Both the position numbers and the translations under genes were made by a program. From Tropicimonas sp. IMCC6043 (lineage in GTDB: Bacteria; Pseudomonadota; Alphaproteobacteria; Rhodobacterales; Rhodobacteraceae): a stretch of DNA of 34,138 bases. Shown piece by piece: positions 1 to 10,051 of this stretch (positions are counted from its first letter, which is position 1; every line of letters starts with the position of its first letter). The notes under the pieces are model-generated. The model was not told the origin of the DNA. It was given only the letters and a program-made list of their open reading frames with translations, and made no database searches. The stretch lies in assembly GCF_004146235.1 (NCBI RefSeq), contig NZ_SELO01000040.1, positions 1 through 34,138 on the forward strand. Direction: 5' to 3'.

Positions 1-167
1 GCTCGGCAACCTCTATCTGGTTCGACGGCGGCTGATGGCATGAGGACGAGTCCGTCCAAAGTGGCCTGCGACGCCACGCAGACGGCCCCGAAACCGCCAA
101 TCCTGGGACCTTCGGACGGGCCGCGGCGCCCCAGAACATTCAGCCGGACTTCTCGGCGAAGCCGAAC
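1..167. other. left-edge segment without a recognised gene
   Basis: No recognisable gene. The frame of the following transglutaminase-like gene is open from about position 36, so that gene could start further left than annotated. A short hairpin (GTGGC at 61-65 with GCCAC at 72-76) is visible, without a T-tract after it. Confidence 0.4.
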
Positions 168-1019
168 GTGTTGATCAGATGTTCCTATAGTAAGCCAATC
201 ACAACGTCCTCTTACTGGAAGATGTCAAACCACCTGACCTATGACCGACTCAGATTGCTGACGGACACTAAGGTGGCCGGTGGGAAAGCTGATCTGGATA
301 GCATCGCCAGTGCCATCCACAAATACGTAAATCAGCATGCGCTGAATATGCTCACGAACGTCACCTACAGTCAGGGGGGCGACGGCGGGCAACTCTGGGG
401 CCTATTGCCGGGGGGAAGGACGAAGGGACAATGCGCGGAATTCTCCTATCTGATGGAGATGATGAACCGGCTCCTCGGAATTCCGGCATTGCAGAAACAT
501 ATTCGCGCCGCGTCCACAGTGCAGGGGATCGAGAAACAACTGAGCTATGAAGGTCATACGCAATCAGGCGATGCGCGGTTCGAGACCCGCAGCTGTGCGC
601 ACCACGGAAAGGAACATCTGATGATGACCTTCGGATACACCCGGACCAGCGAAGCTCAGAAGGCCGAGGGATGGTATCGGTATGCGATCAATGAAGGTGA
701 GGGCACCTGCGAGGTCAACGGAAAGCTATATGCCGGTGCGCTCGACACGGTCGGCGAAACCTCTGGAGGCAGGACCCCAGCACACAATATACTTCTGGCC
801 TGTGAAAAGAATTATGCGCCCAACTATGCGCGCAGCAAGGCGACGGGGTTCACCAAGTTCGATCGCGACCGTTTTATGATCTGGGTGACGGCGACCGATT
901 CCCAAGGGAACTACGGGGTCTGCGAGATTGATGAGGCCGACCAGATTAAGGCTGCCAAGGCAAAAGGTATCGTATTGGGGACGTCGCAGACGCCGCCTTT
1001 CCCTCCCGTCCCTCGGTGA
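168..1019 (+). CDS. transglutaminase-like cysteine-protease-fold protein, orphan
   Basis: The 283-residue product has no signal peptide or membrane segment. The best clue is residues 87-106, GQCAEFSYLMEMMNRLLGIP, which resembles the active-site Cys helix of transglutaminase-like proteins (G-x-C-x-[DE]-[FY]-x(n)-R-x-LGIPA). This would make C89 the nucleophile. Further on, a W-Y-R-Y segment and then EVNGKLYAGALDT resemble the His/Asp strand region of that fold, but I cannot place the His with certainty. The start is unclear: GTG at 168 has only a weak upstream GGCGA, ATG at 222 is an alternative giving 265 aa, and the frame is open back to about 36. It is flanked by insertion-sequence debris and has no operon partner. 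A secreted-effector or peptide-processing role is possible but unsupported. Fold call moderate, function unknown. Confidence 0.5.
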   Translation: MLIRCSYSKPITTSSYWKMSNHLTYDRLRLLTDTKVAGGKADLDSIASAIHKYVNQHALNMLTNVTYSQGGDGGQLWGLLPGGRTKGQCAEFSYLMEMMNRLLGIPALQKHIRAASTVQGIEKQLSYEGHTQSGDARFETRSCAHHGKEHLMMTFGYTRTSEAQKAEGWYRYAINEGEGTCEVNGKLYAGALDTVGETSGGRTPAHNILLACEKNYAPNYARSKATGFTKFDRDRFMIWVTATDSQGNYGVCEIDEADQIKAAKAKGIVLGTSQTPPFPPVPR

Positions 1020-1205
1020 CGAATGCGCTCCGGCTCAGCAACGCGGCGTAGGATTTACGCGGGAACCAGGGTGGATTTGCCCGCATGACATGAGCTGACG
1101 AAACGGTCCGCAATGGGGAAACACTGAGTGCGTCCGCAGTCTGCAATCGATCGGCATCTGGAGGCCAACGTCATCCGACGAAGGCCATTGTCGGCGGCGT
1201 CGGAC

Positions 1206-2254
1206 GGCTCTGTTGCACAAATCAGGGTGTGAACGGACGTCCCCTTTCCCGAGACATACCTATCCTACGGGCTCAGTTACGGGTATGCCGAGGGCCGTGT
1301 AGCGGTTGAGCACCGCGATCCGGACCTGCAGCTCAGCGACCTGCCGGTCGAAGTCCTTCGCCATGAGGCCTCGGCCGAGTAGTTTGAGCAGTTCGTCTTT
1401 GTCTCTGCGCGGCTCCGGCGGTGATATCCGGTCAGCTTTCGCCAGAGTGCCCGTCCGAGATATTTGCAGGCTCTCACAGCTTCGTTTCGCGCGATAGCGC
1501 CCGCTGTGGTTGGCTTCCAGGGTTGGGCATTTTTACGCGGAGGGATAATGGCGGCAGCTCCCCGAGCCGCGATCACATTGTGACATCTTCGAGTATCATA
1601 GGCGCCATCAGCGGTGACGGTGGCAATTTCCTGGTCGGGTGGGATCTGTTCCAGCAGGTCAGGCAGCATAGGTGCATCACCGACATTGCTGGTCGTGACG
1701 CCGACCGCGCGGATCTCCAGCGTTTCCTCGTCCATACCAAGGTGAAGCTTGCGCCACAGGCGTTTCTTGCTCCCGCCATGCTTGCGTGCGTTCCACTCCC
1801 CTTCGCCCTCGGCTTTGATCCCTGTCGCATCGATCAGAAGATGCAACGGTCCAGTTCCACCGCGGTAAGGGATGGAGACATTCAACGTCTTCTGTCGGCG
1901 GCACAGAGTGCTGAAGTCCGGGACTTTCCAGTCGAGCCCTGCCAGACGCAGCAGGCTTTCGACAAAACCGGTCGTCTGACGAAGGGGCATGCCAAAAAGC
2001 ACCTTCATCGTCAGGCAAACCTGGATCGCCGCGTCGCTGAACTCAGGCTGACGCCCGCGCTTGCCTTTCCGACGCGCGTGCCAAGACATCTCAGGATCAA
2101 ACCAGATCGATAGCGAACCGCGCTCCTTCAGCGCCGTGTTGTACGAAGGCCAGTTCCTGGTCTTGTACTTCGTAGGGGACCAACTGCTCATGCCTCCCAG
2201 CTATCATGCTGGATTCATGAGATGAATCCTTCAGACGATTTGTGCAACAAAGCC
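1206..2254 (-). mobile_element. IS5-family insertion sequence with matched terminal inverted repeats
   Basis: The element is bounded by imperfect 18-bp inverted repeats: GGCTCTGTTGCACAAATC at 1206-1223 and the complement of GGCTTTGTTGCACAAATC at 2237-2254 (17 of 18 match). It is 1049 bp with one transposase gene on the minus strand, as usual for IS5-family elements. I see no clear target duplication next to the repeats. It interrupts the 5' end of an IS630-family transposase gene, whose reading frame resumes right after 2254. Confidence 0.85.
1260..2191 (-). pseudogene. IS5-family DDE transposase, frameshifted near the C-terminus
   Basis: The N-terminal part (SPTKYKTRNWPSYNTALKER, then a Phe-rich MPLRQTTGFVESLLRLAGLD segment) and the catalytic core are typical of IS5-family transposases. 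LLIDATGIK holds the first Asp, TADGAYDTR the second, and YHRRSRAETK the Glu. Just after AETK the frame breaks. One base is missing between about 1387 and 1388. In the next frame the expected ending resumes (KLLGRGLMAKDFDRQVAELQ and then LGIPVTEPVG) to a stop at 1260-1262. The unshifted frame instead runs through a nonsense tail to a stop at 1277. All three catalytic residues lie before the frameshift, so residual activity cannot be excluded. The start ATG at 2189-2191 has a GGGAGG very close upstream. Confidence 0.85.
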
Positions 2255-2897
2255 ATTGCGCAGGCACAAGGCGGCGCGGTCGCTGTCGGACAGGTGTCGG
2301 ATCGTGCTGCGATGCGCTGCCGGTTTGACCAGCAAGGAGATTGCCGCCGAGCTCGACCATTCAGAGCATACTGTCGGCAAGTGGCGACGGCGGTTTGCCG
2401 AGCACAGAATCGAAGGCCTCTCGGACGAATACCGTGCAGGCCGCCCACGAACGATTTCCGACGCACGGGTTGCCGACGTGATCAAGCGGACGCTGGAGAC
2501 GACGCCAAAGGATGCGACCCATTGGTCGATCCGCTCGATGGCGGCGGAGACAGGACTGTCGCACACGACCGTTCGGCGCATCTGGAACGCCTTCGGCCTG
2601 CAGCCACATCGCGCCGAGACATTCAAGCTGTCAACCGATCCCCTGTTCGTGGACAAGGTGCAGGACGTAGTCGGTCTCTACATGTCCCCGCCTAACCGGG
2701 CTATCGTGTTGTGTGTAGACGAAAAATCCCAAATCCAAGCGCTCGATCGCGAGCAGCCCGTCCTGCCCATGAGCCCCGGGATGGCGGAACGGCGGACGCA
2801 CACGTACATCCGCAACGGGACCACCTCGCTCTTTGCCGCGCTCGACATGGAGCGGACGGGACCGGGGGCGAACGTTCTCTGCTTCCCAACACGTTGA
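2255..2897 (+). pseudogene. IS630-family transposase, truncated at both ends
   Basis: From the base after the IS5 element the frame encodes a helix-turn-helix domain ([20 protein letters not shown], then [12 protein letters not shown]) and a linker GRPRTISD. The start of the IS630 DDE domain follows: [20 protein letters not shown], then [19 protein letters not shown] with the first catalytic Asp. Identity to the family is lost after SLFAALD at about 2848, and the frame ends at 2897. The second Asp and the Glu are therefore missing. The 5' end was removed by the IS5 insertion. Some of the missing N-terminus may survive left of IS5, where a frame from a GTG at 1128 reads DRHLEANVIRRR. Not functional. 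Confidence 0.85.
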
Positions 2898-3369
2898 AAC
2901 TATTTATACTTGTTCCTCCCGCGGACGTCGCGGGAGCAGAACAGAATCACAAGCACCGCATCTTCGACGCAAGGCAGCGTTTTGCGATTTTCGCTCGTTG
3001 CATCGGCTTGCCGCCAATAGTCATCGGTCGGTGCCCGATTCTTCAGGAGTTTGAGGGCCGTCGACGTTGCCGACTGCTCCCCGACACTGGTTTCCTTACG
3101 CCCCGAGAACGTCGCGGAACGAGCCCTCCACAGGCGGGTGGAAGACAAGCCGCAGGACGTATTTTGCCGATAGCGGTCGGCGCCTGTTCTGTGGAAGGAC
3201 CAGCAGCAACCTTGCGAGAGGACAATACCACCGCGGCCCACAACGAAGACGCTCGGCGCGCCGTCGACGAATAGTCTTGCCTCGGTTGGAAGTTGGCGTC
3301 GATCAAGGCGGATAACGACCCGTGGCTGTAGCGTGAATCTAGATAGGTTATCGGCGAAGCGAGACCGAG
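2898..3369. other. intergenic stretch with a perfect hairpin
   Basis: No convincing gene. The only clear structure is a perfect 8-bp inverted repeat, CTCCCGCG (2916-2923) and CGCGGGAG (2929-2936), with a 5-nt loop, just after the broken end of the IS630 gene and a short AT-rich stretch. It has no T-tract on either strand, so it is not a standard terminator. Confidence 0.5.
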
Positions 3370-4902
3370 TTGATCATCGAGGACCAGAGCCAAATCATTG
3401 CCTTCCTGTCGGATACCGACAGCCACGGCGGAGTCGGGCCGGTGGAGGTCATCCAGACCCACATTTCAGCGGTCTTTCTTGTTGGGCGTACGGCCTACAA
3501 ACTGAAGAAGGCCGTGCATCTGCCTTACGTGGATTTCTCGACCGCCGGCATCCGGCTCGCCGGGTGCGAGAAGGAAGTCGCCCTGAACCGAGCCACCACG
3601 CCTGAACTCTACCACGGCGTGCGTAGGATCACACGCGAGCCCCGGGGACTTGCTTTCGATGGGGCTGGCGCGCTCGTCGACGCTGTGGTCGAAATGGAAC
3701 GCTTTCCACAGGATGGCCTATTCGACGAACTGGCGTTGCGCGGCGAGCTGACCCGGCCACTTCTGGTTGAGCTTGTAGGAGCGATCGTCTCCGCCCATGC
3801 CGGCGCCCGTGTCATCCGGGGCGAGCGCGGCTCGGAGAACGTCGCCGCAGTTCTCGACATCAACCGCGCCGGTTTCGGCGAGAGCAAGGTGTTCGACGCG
3901 GCTGAGGTCGCCCGGATCGATGACGCCTTCAGAGAAGGGTTGAAACGTCACGCCCCGCTTCTCGACGCACGTGGGGAGGCTGGGGCAATCCGGCTGTGCC
4001 ATGGCGACTTGCACCTGCGCAATGTGTGCCTGTTCCGGGGTCGGCCGACCCTGTTCGACTGTATCGATTTCAACGACCGGATAGCCACGGTCGACATTCT
4101 CTACGACCTCTCATACCTGGCCATGGACCTCTGGCACCGTGAGTTGCAGAGCGACGCGAATTTCGTGATCAATCGATACCTGGACATGGCGGGGCAGGAG
4201 GACGGTGTGCCGCTTCTTCCCTATTTCACAGCGCTTCGCGCGGCGGTGCGTGCGCATGTCACAGCGACCCAGGCCGCGGCCATGACGGGCGAGAGGGGCG
4301 AGACAGCTCGTGTGGCGGCACGGGCTTACTACGATCGTGCGCTCGACATCCTGACTCCACGCCCTGCCAGGCTCGTTGCCATCGGGGGGCTGAGCGGTAG
4401 CGGAAAATCCACCATTGCGGAGGCCCTGGCGCCATGGCTCGGCGCGCCGCCCGGTGCGCGCCTGTTGGAGAGCGATCACCTGCGCAAGGCCATGTTTAGG
4501 ACGCGGCCGGAAGAGCGCCTGCCGGAGCAAGCTTATGCCAGCGGTGTCTCGGACACAGTCTACGCCGACCTTGCCGAGCGGACGCGCAGGCTGCTCGAGG
4601 CGGGCTGTACGGTTGTGACGGATGCGGTCTACGACCGTCCGGAGCGCCGGGCCGAGCTGGAGAAGGCCGCCGAGGCTGCAGGGGTACCCTTCGTCGGGAT
4701 CTGGCTTGAGGCCGATCCGGCGCTTCTACGGCAAAGAGTCTCGATGCCACGCGACGGCGTCTCCGATGCCACAGTTGAGGTTCTGGAAGCCCAGTTGGCC
4801 CGTGATACCGGCCCCATTCGCTGGGCGCGAGTGCCGACCACCTGCCCCCTGTCGGAAGCGCTCTCCGCCATCAACGTTCTTCTCTCTGGTGGGCGGGTGT
4901 GA
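3370..4902 (+). CDS. bifunctional aminoglycoside-phosphotransferase-like / P-loop kinase protein
   Basis: The 510-residue soluble protein has two domains. Residues 1-330 are a phosphotransferase fold of the APH/choline-kinase type. It has the catalytic-loop motif LCHGDLHLRNV (H211, D213, N218) and a metal-binding FDCIDFND (D233). Residues 335-505 are an AAA/zeta-toxin-like P-loop kinase with Walker A GGLSGSGKST (339-348) and a later TDAVYDRPERR segment. This two-domain arrangement is known from conserved proteins in proteobacteria, often annotated as AAA-family ATPase with unknown substrate. The family name does not mean it gives aminoglycoside resistance. The start is taken as TTG at 3370 because the frame closes upstream at 3340 and no ATG or GTG lies between. 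The neighbours are mobile DNA and a LOG-family remnant, so there is no functional context. Intact by length and motifs. Confidence 0.8.
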   Translation: MIIEDQSQIIAFLSDTDSHGGVGPVEVIQTHISAVFLVGRTAYKLKKAVHLPYVDFSTAGIRLAGCEKEVALNRATTPELYHGVRRITREPRGLAFDGAGALVDAVVEMERFPQDGLFDELALRGELTRPLLVELVGAIVSAHAGARVIRGERGSENVAAVLDINRAGFGESKVFDAAEVARIDDAFREGLKRHAPLLDARGEAGAIRLCHGDLHLRNVCLFRGRPTLFDCIDFNDRIATVDILYDLSYLAMDLWHRELQSDANFVINRYLDMAGQEDGVPLLPYFTALRAAVRAHVTATQAAAMTGERGETARVAARAYYDRALDILTPRPARLVAIGGLSGSGKSTIAEALAPWLGAPPGARLLESDHLRKAMFRTRPEERLPEQAYASGVSDTVYADLAERTRRLLEAGCTVVTDAVYDRPERRAELEKAAEAAGVPFVGIWLEADPALLRQRVSMPRDGVSDATVEVLEAQLARDTGPIRWARVPTTCPLSEALSAINVLLSGGRV

Positions 4903-4920
4903 ATCGGCTGCCGCTACATT

Positions 4921-5463
4921 CTAAGTGCGATTGAGGATCCGGTCGGCTTCCTGCGCGAGCTCGACAAGTGCGGGCGCGATCTCGACCGGAAAGCGCGCGC
5001 CGGCCGTCAGGCGCCGGAGCGGCTCCGGCAACCGTTCGAGACCGGCGGCGCTGGTTGCGCGTAGTCGCCGCGATAGCAAGGCGACGCTCAAGATCGGGGT
5101 TGCTGGGCGCGCGGGCGAGCTCAGTCTCCAGTTCCACGACCCTGGCGTCGGCATGCGCAGGCTCCCCGATGCGCGTGGCGCAAAAAAAACGATGGAATGG
5201 GCAATGCCATGTCCCTCGAGCAGAGTTTCGGCCCTCTGGTAGTCGAGCAGCAGTCGTGTGCCGCGCATGTCGTCTCGATTGAGAAACGTCATGTCTTCGT
5301 CCGCGCGCGCGTAGGTTAGGCTCGCCATGATTTCACGCACCAGATCCGGCGCGCGGTCGTCTTCGTGGCCAGGTTTGGGAGCGCACCAAGGAAGGTCCGC
5401 GGCTCGTTGCGTCGTGTGCGCCGGATGGGGCTTTCGGGTGGGATCGGAGCCGCGTCTATCCAT
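4921..5463 (-). pseudogene. LOG-family (Rossmann nucleotide-binding) protein remnant, frameshifted
   Basis: Translation from the right gives FLNRDDMRGTRLLLDYQRAE, then HGIAHSIVFF. This matches the conserved opening of LOG/TIGR00730-type proteins, where a 'DEARPIRLLLEYLKPE' style segment leads to 'STIVFFGSARI'. The frame then slips at a run of eight A on the plus strand (5182-5189). In the next frame the expected continuation appears: ATRIGEPAHADARVVELETE, then LARAPSNPDLERRLAIAATT. Near 5060 the original frame again looks more natural (PVEIAPALVELAQEADRILN) to a stop at 4921. At least one and probably two frameshifts are present. The nucleotide-binding core that should follow is absent. The upstream limit of the gene is uncertain; the recognisable part starts near 5330. 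Confidence 0.6.
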
Positions 5464-7809
<2,346 letters not shown>

Positions 7810-7813
<4 letters not shown>

Positions 7814-8094
7814 CTGAGGACCGCACCAACAAGGACCATCTCGCAGAGGCCGCCCGCCGCACTGAGCGGCGCGAGCGGTTGAGCCTCGAAGAACCGGAGC
7901 CCTCGCTCGGCGCACGGCTCGGGCAGATCGGCATCCTCGGCTGGGCCATCGTCACGCCGATTCTGCTCGGGATCGTGCTGGGGCGGATGGCGGATCAGTA
8001 TTTCGGGACCGGGATCGACCTCACCGCCGCGGCGATCTTTGTCGGCGCAATCATCGGCTTCCACGCCGCCTGGAAATGGATGCACAAGCAATGA
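7810..8094 (+). CDS. atpQ: N-ATPase accessory membrane protein AtpQ (AtpI-like)
   Basis: A 94-residue protein with a charged N-terminal region (about 30 residues rich in Arg and Glu). Two membrane helices follow: IGILGWAIVTPILLGIVLGR, and roughly DLTAAAIFVGAIIGFHAAWK. The GWxxxxPxxLGxxLGxxxD pattern is typical of the AtpI/Gene1 family that helps assemble the c-ring. In N-ATPase operons this position is named atpQ. The start at 7810 overlaps the atpC stop in ATGA, and its own stop overlaps atpR the same way. Assembly function is inferred from family and position. Confidence 0.85.
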
Positions 8095-8360
8095 CACACT
8101 CGTTCGTCATTGCTGCTCTCGGCCTCGCGTTCGGTCTCGCCCTCGGGATCTTCCATTTCGCGACGCTCCGCCGCGTCACCGCGCTCTATCTCGGCGACGC
8201 TCCTGCCCGGGCGGTCACCCTCCAGATCCTGCGTCTCGCACTTCTCGCGTGCCTCATGGTGGCGCTCGCCCTTCTCGGGGCTCCCGCCCTCGTCACCGGC
8301 GCACTCGGCGTGGTGCTCGGTCGGGAAATCGTCCTTCGCCAGGCACGAAAGGACGAATAA
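8091..8360 (+). CDS. atpR: N-ATPase accessory membrane protein AtpR
   Basis: An 89-residue, very hydrophobic protein with three predicted membrane helices: about residues 2-23 (FVIAALGLAFGLALGIFHFA), 44-64 and 66-82. It ends in a short basic tail (RQARKDE). AtpR is a small three-helix protein known only from N-ATPase operons, encoded between atpQ and atpB. Polar or charged residues in its helices have been proposed to interact with the c subunit or ion path, but its role is not established. ATG 8091 is preferred over the in-frame ATG 8076 because it gives the 4-nt ATGA overlap seen at neighbouring junctions. Its TAA overlaps the atpB start by one base (TAATG). Confidence 0.82.
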   Translation: MTHSFVIAALGLAFGLALGIFHFATLRRVTALYLGDAPARAVTLQILRLALLACLMVALALLGAPALVTGALGVVLGREIVLRQARKDE

Positions 8361-9058
8361 TGGACAGTCCTCTGACCCTTGAAACCCTGTTCAACATCGG
8401 CCCCGTCCCGATCTCGGCGCCGGTCGTGGTGAGCTGGGTCATCATCCTGGCGCTCGGGCTCTTCGCCTGGCTCGCAACCCGCCGACTGTCGCTCACACCG
8501 TCAAAAACCCAGACCGTGCTGGAACTCCTTGCCACGACCGTCGACGGCCAGATCCGCGACACGATGAACCGTGACCCGGCGCCGTTCCGGGCGCTCATTG
8601 GCACGATCTTCCTGTTCGTGCTGGTCGCGAACTGGACGTCGCTGATCCCGGCAGTCGAACCGCCTACCGCGCATCTTGAAACCGACGCAGCTCTGGCGCT
8701 CGTCGTCTTCGTCGCCACAATCGCCTACGGCATCGCCAATCGCGGGATCAAGGGCTACCTCGCAACCTTCGCCGAGCCGTCCTGGGTGATGATCCCGCTC
8801 AATCTCGTCGAGCAGATCACCCGCACTTTCTCGCTTATCGTCCGCCTGTTCGGAAATGTGATGAGCGGCGTCTTCGTCGTCGGCATCGTGCTCTCGCTCG
8901 CCGGCCTCTTCGTGCCGATCCCGCTGATGGCGCTCGATCTGCTGACCGGCGCGGTGCAGGCCTACATCTTTGCGGTGCTCGCCACCGTCTTCATCGGCGC
9001 GGCTGCCGGGGAAACCTCCGGCGACGCTCCCTCCGAAAAGGAGAACAAGCCCTCATGA
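8360..9058 (+). CDS. atpB: N-type ATPase a subunit
   Basis: The membrane stator subunit a, 232 aa, supplies the ion half-channels beside the c-ring. Five to six hydrophobic helices are visible. The essential Arg is R162 in TFSLIVRLFGNVMSG. The LLTGAVQAYIFAVLATVFIG helix is the usual conserved last helix. The N-terminus (LFNIGPVPISAPVVVSWVII) is of the short N-ATPase type. The start shares one base with the atpR stop, and the end overlaps atpE by 4 nt (ATGA at 9055-9058). AAAAGGAG at 9036-9043 lies inside the gene and serves atpE. Confidence 0.92.
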   Translation: MDSPLTLETLFNIGPVPISAPVVVSWVIILALGLFAWLATRRLSLTPSKTQTVLELLATTVDGQIRDTMNRDPAPFRALIGTIFLFVLVANWTSLIPAVEPPTAHLETDAALALVVFVATIAYGIANRGIKGYLATFAEPSWVMIPLNLVEQITRTFSLIVRLFGNVMSGVFVVGIVLSLAGLFVPIPLMALDLLTGAVQAYIFAVLATVFIGAAAGETSGDAPSEKENKPS

Positions 9059-9303
9059 CCGATAACCTTGTCCCTATCGTCTCCATCCTCTCGGCAGCCC
9101 TTGCGGTGGGCTTCGGCGCCATCGGTCCCGCGCTTGGCGAAGGCCGCGCGGTGGCCGCTGCGATGGACGCCATCGCCCGCCAACCCGAGGCCGCCGGCAC
9201 GCTCAGCCGCACGCTCTTCGTCGGCCTCGCGATGATCGAGACCATGGCCATCTACACGCTGGTGATCGCGCTCCTGGTGCTCTTCGCCAACCCGTTCGTG
9301 TGA
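9055..9303 (+). CDS. atpE: N-type ATPase c subunit (rotor ring)
   Basis: An 82-residue hairpin of two membrane helices joined by the RQPE loop (42-45), which contacts the central stalk. Helix 1 carries GPALGEG with E29. Helix 2 carries the essential carboxylate in MIETMAIY (E62, T63, Y67). Aligned by eye with sodium-type c subunits such as Ilyobacter, E62-T63-Y67 keep the Glu-Ser/Thr-Tyr ligand set. The helix-1 Gln is replaced by Glu (E29), giving two carboxylates per site. That double-carboxylate site is characteristic of N-ATPases. Their ion choice is not settled by sequence: sodium was predicted for the group, while the Burkholderia pseudomallei ring was measured as proton-specific. Confidence 0.93.
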   Translation: MTDNLVPIVSILSAALAVGFGAIGPALGEGRAVAAAMDAIARQPEAAGTLSRTLFVGLAMIETMAIYTLVIALLVLFANPFV

Positions 9304-9316
9304 GGCCGTGACGCCC

Positions 9317-10051
9317 ATGACCATCGACTGGTGGACACTGGGTCTTCAGACCGTCAACCTGCTGATCCTGATATGGATCCTCGCGCGTTACCTGTTCAGG
9401 CCGGTTGCGAGAATCATCGCGGAGCGGCAGGCGGCGACGCATGCGGCCCTTGACGAGGCCCGCGCTGCACGAGAGGAGGCGGAGGCCGCCCGAGCCACCG
9501 CGAAGACCGAGACCGCTGAAATCGCCCGCATCCGGGCGGAGCTGCTTTCCCGGGCGCAGGAGGATGCCAAGCACGAGCGCGCGCATCTCCTGGAAACCGC
9601 ACGCGCCGAGGCGGAGAAGGCCCGGGCCGAAACCCGTGCGGAACTCGCCCGGTTGCGCGAAGCCCAGAAGGAGATGGTGGCTGAGGAAGCCGGGGCGCTC
9701 GCGGCCGATATCGCCGGGCGGCTCGTCGGGCGGCTGCCGGACACGGTGAAGATCGATGGTTTCATGGATGGCCTCGTCGGGGCCGTATCCGAACTGCCCG
9801 AGGCCACGCGCACCGGCATCGGCGCCGCAGGCCCGGTATCCCTGCGTGCGGCCCGGGCGCTCACCGGCGACGAGCGGACCGTGCTCGAAACCCGCCTCGC
9901 GGACCTTCTCGGACGCACCGTGACGCTGGAGATCGAGGAGGCCCCGGAGCTCATCGCCGGGCTCGAACTCGACGCCCGGCACGCGATCGTCCGCAACCAT
10001 TTCCGTGCCGATCTCGACCGGATCAAGTCGGAGCTTGCCAACCATGACTGA
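9317..10051 (+). CDS. atpF: N-type ATPase b subunit with delta-like C-terminal domain
   Basis: The peripheral-stalk b subunit, 244 aa, is clearly longer than a usual b (about 160 aa). It has one N-terminal membrane helix ([20 protein letters not shown]), then a long Ala/Glu/Arg coiled coil (about residues 30-135). Residues from about 170 to the end ([40 protein letters not shown], then a terminal helix [11 protein letters not shown]) have the pattern of the C-terminal half of delta/OSCP. Since the operon has no atpH, I infer a b-delta fusion doing the job of the missing delta subunit. ATG 9317 is preferred over GTG 9308 because of its codon and the GAGG upstream. The end overlaps atpA by 8 nt (ATGACTGA). 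Confidence 0.88.
   Translation: MTIDWWTLGLQTVNLLILIWILARYLFRPVARIIAERQAATHAALDEARAAREEAEAARATAKTETAEIARIRAELLSRAQEDAKHERAHLLETARAEAEKARAETRAELARLREAQKEMVAEEAGALAADIAGRLVGRLPDTVKIDGFMDGLVGAVSELPEATRTGIGAAGPVSLRAARALTGDERTVLETRLADLLGRTVTLEIEEAPELIAGLELDARHAIVRNHFRADLDRIKSELANHD

Noticed and set aside
31-98. Hammerhead-ribozyme-like pieces (CTGATG and CGAAAC flanked by GGCGG/CCGCC).
   Set aside because: In a hammerhead the CUGANGA and GAAA boxes flank stem II; here the outer GGCGG/CCGCC pairing has the wrong topology, CTGATGA is incomplete, and no cleavage-site NUH with proper stems is found.
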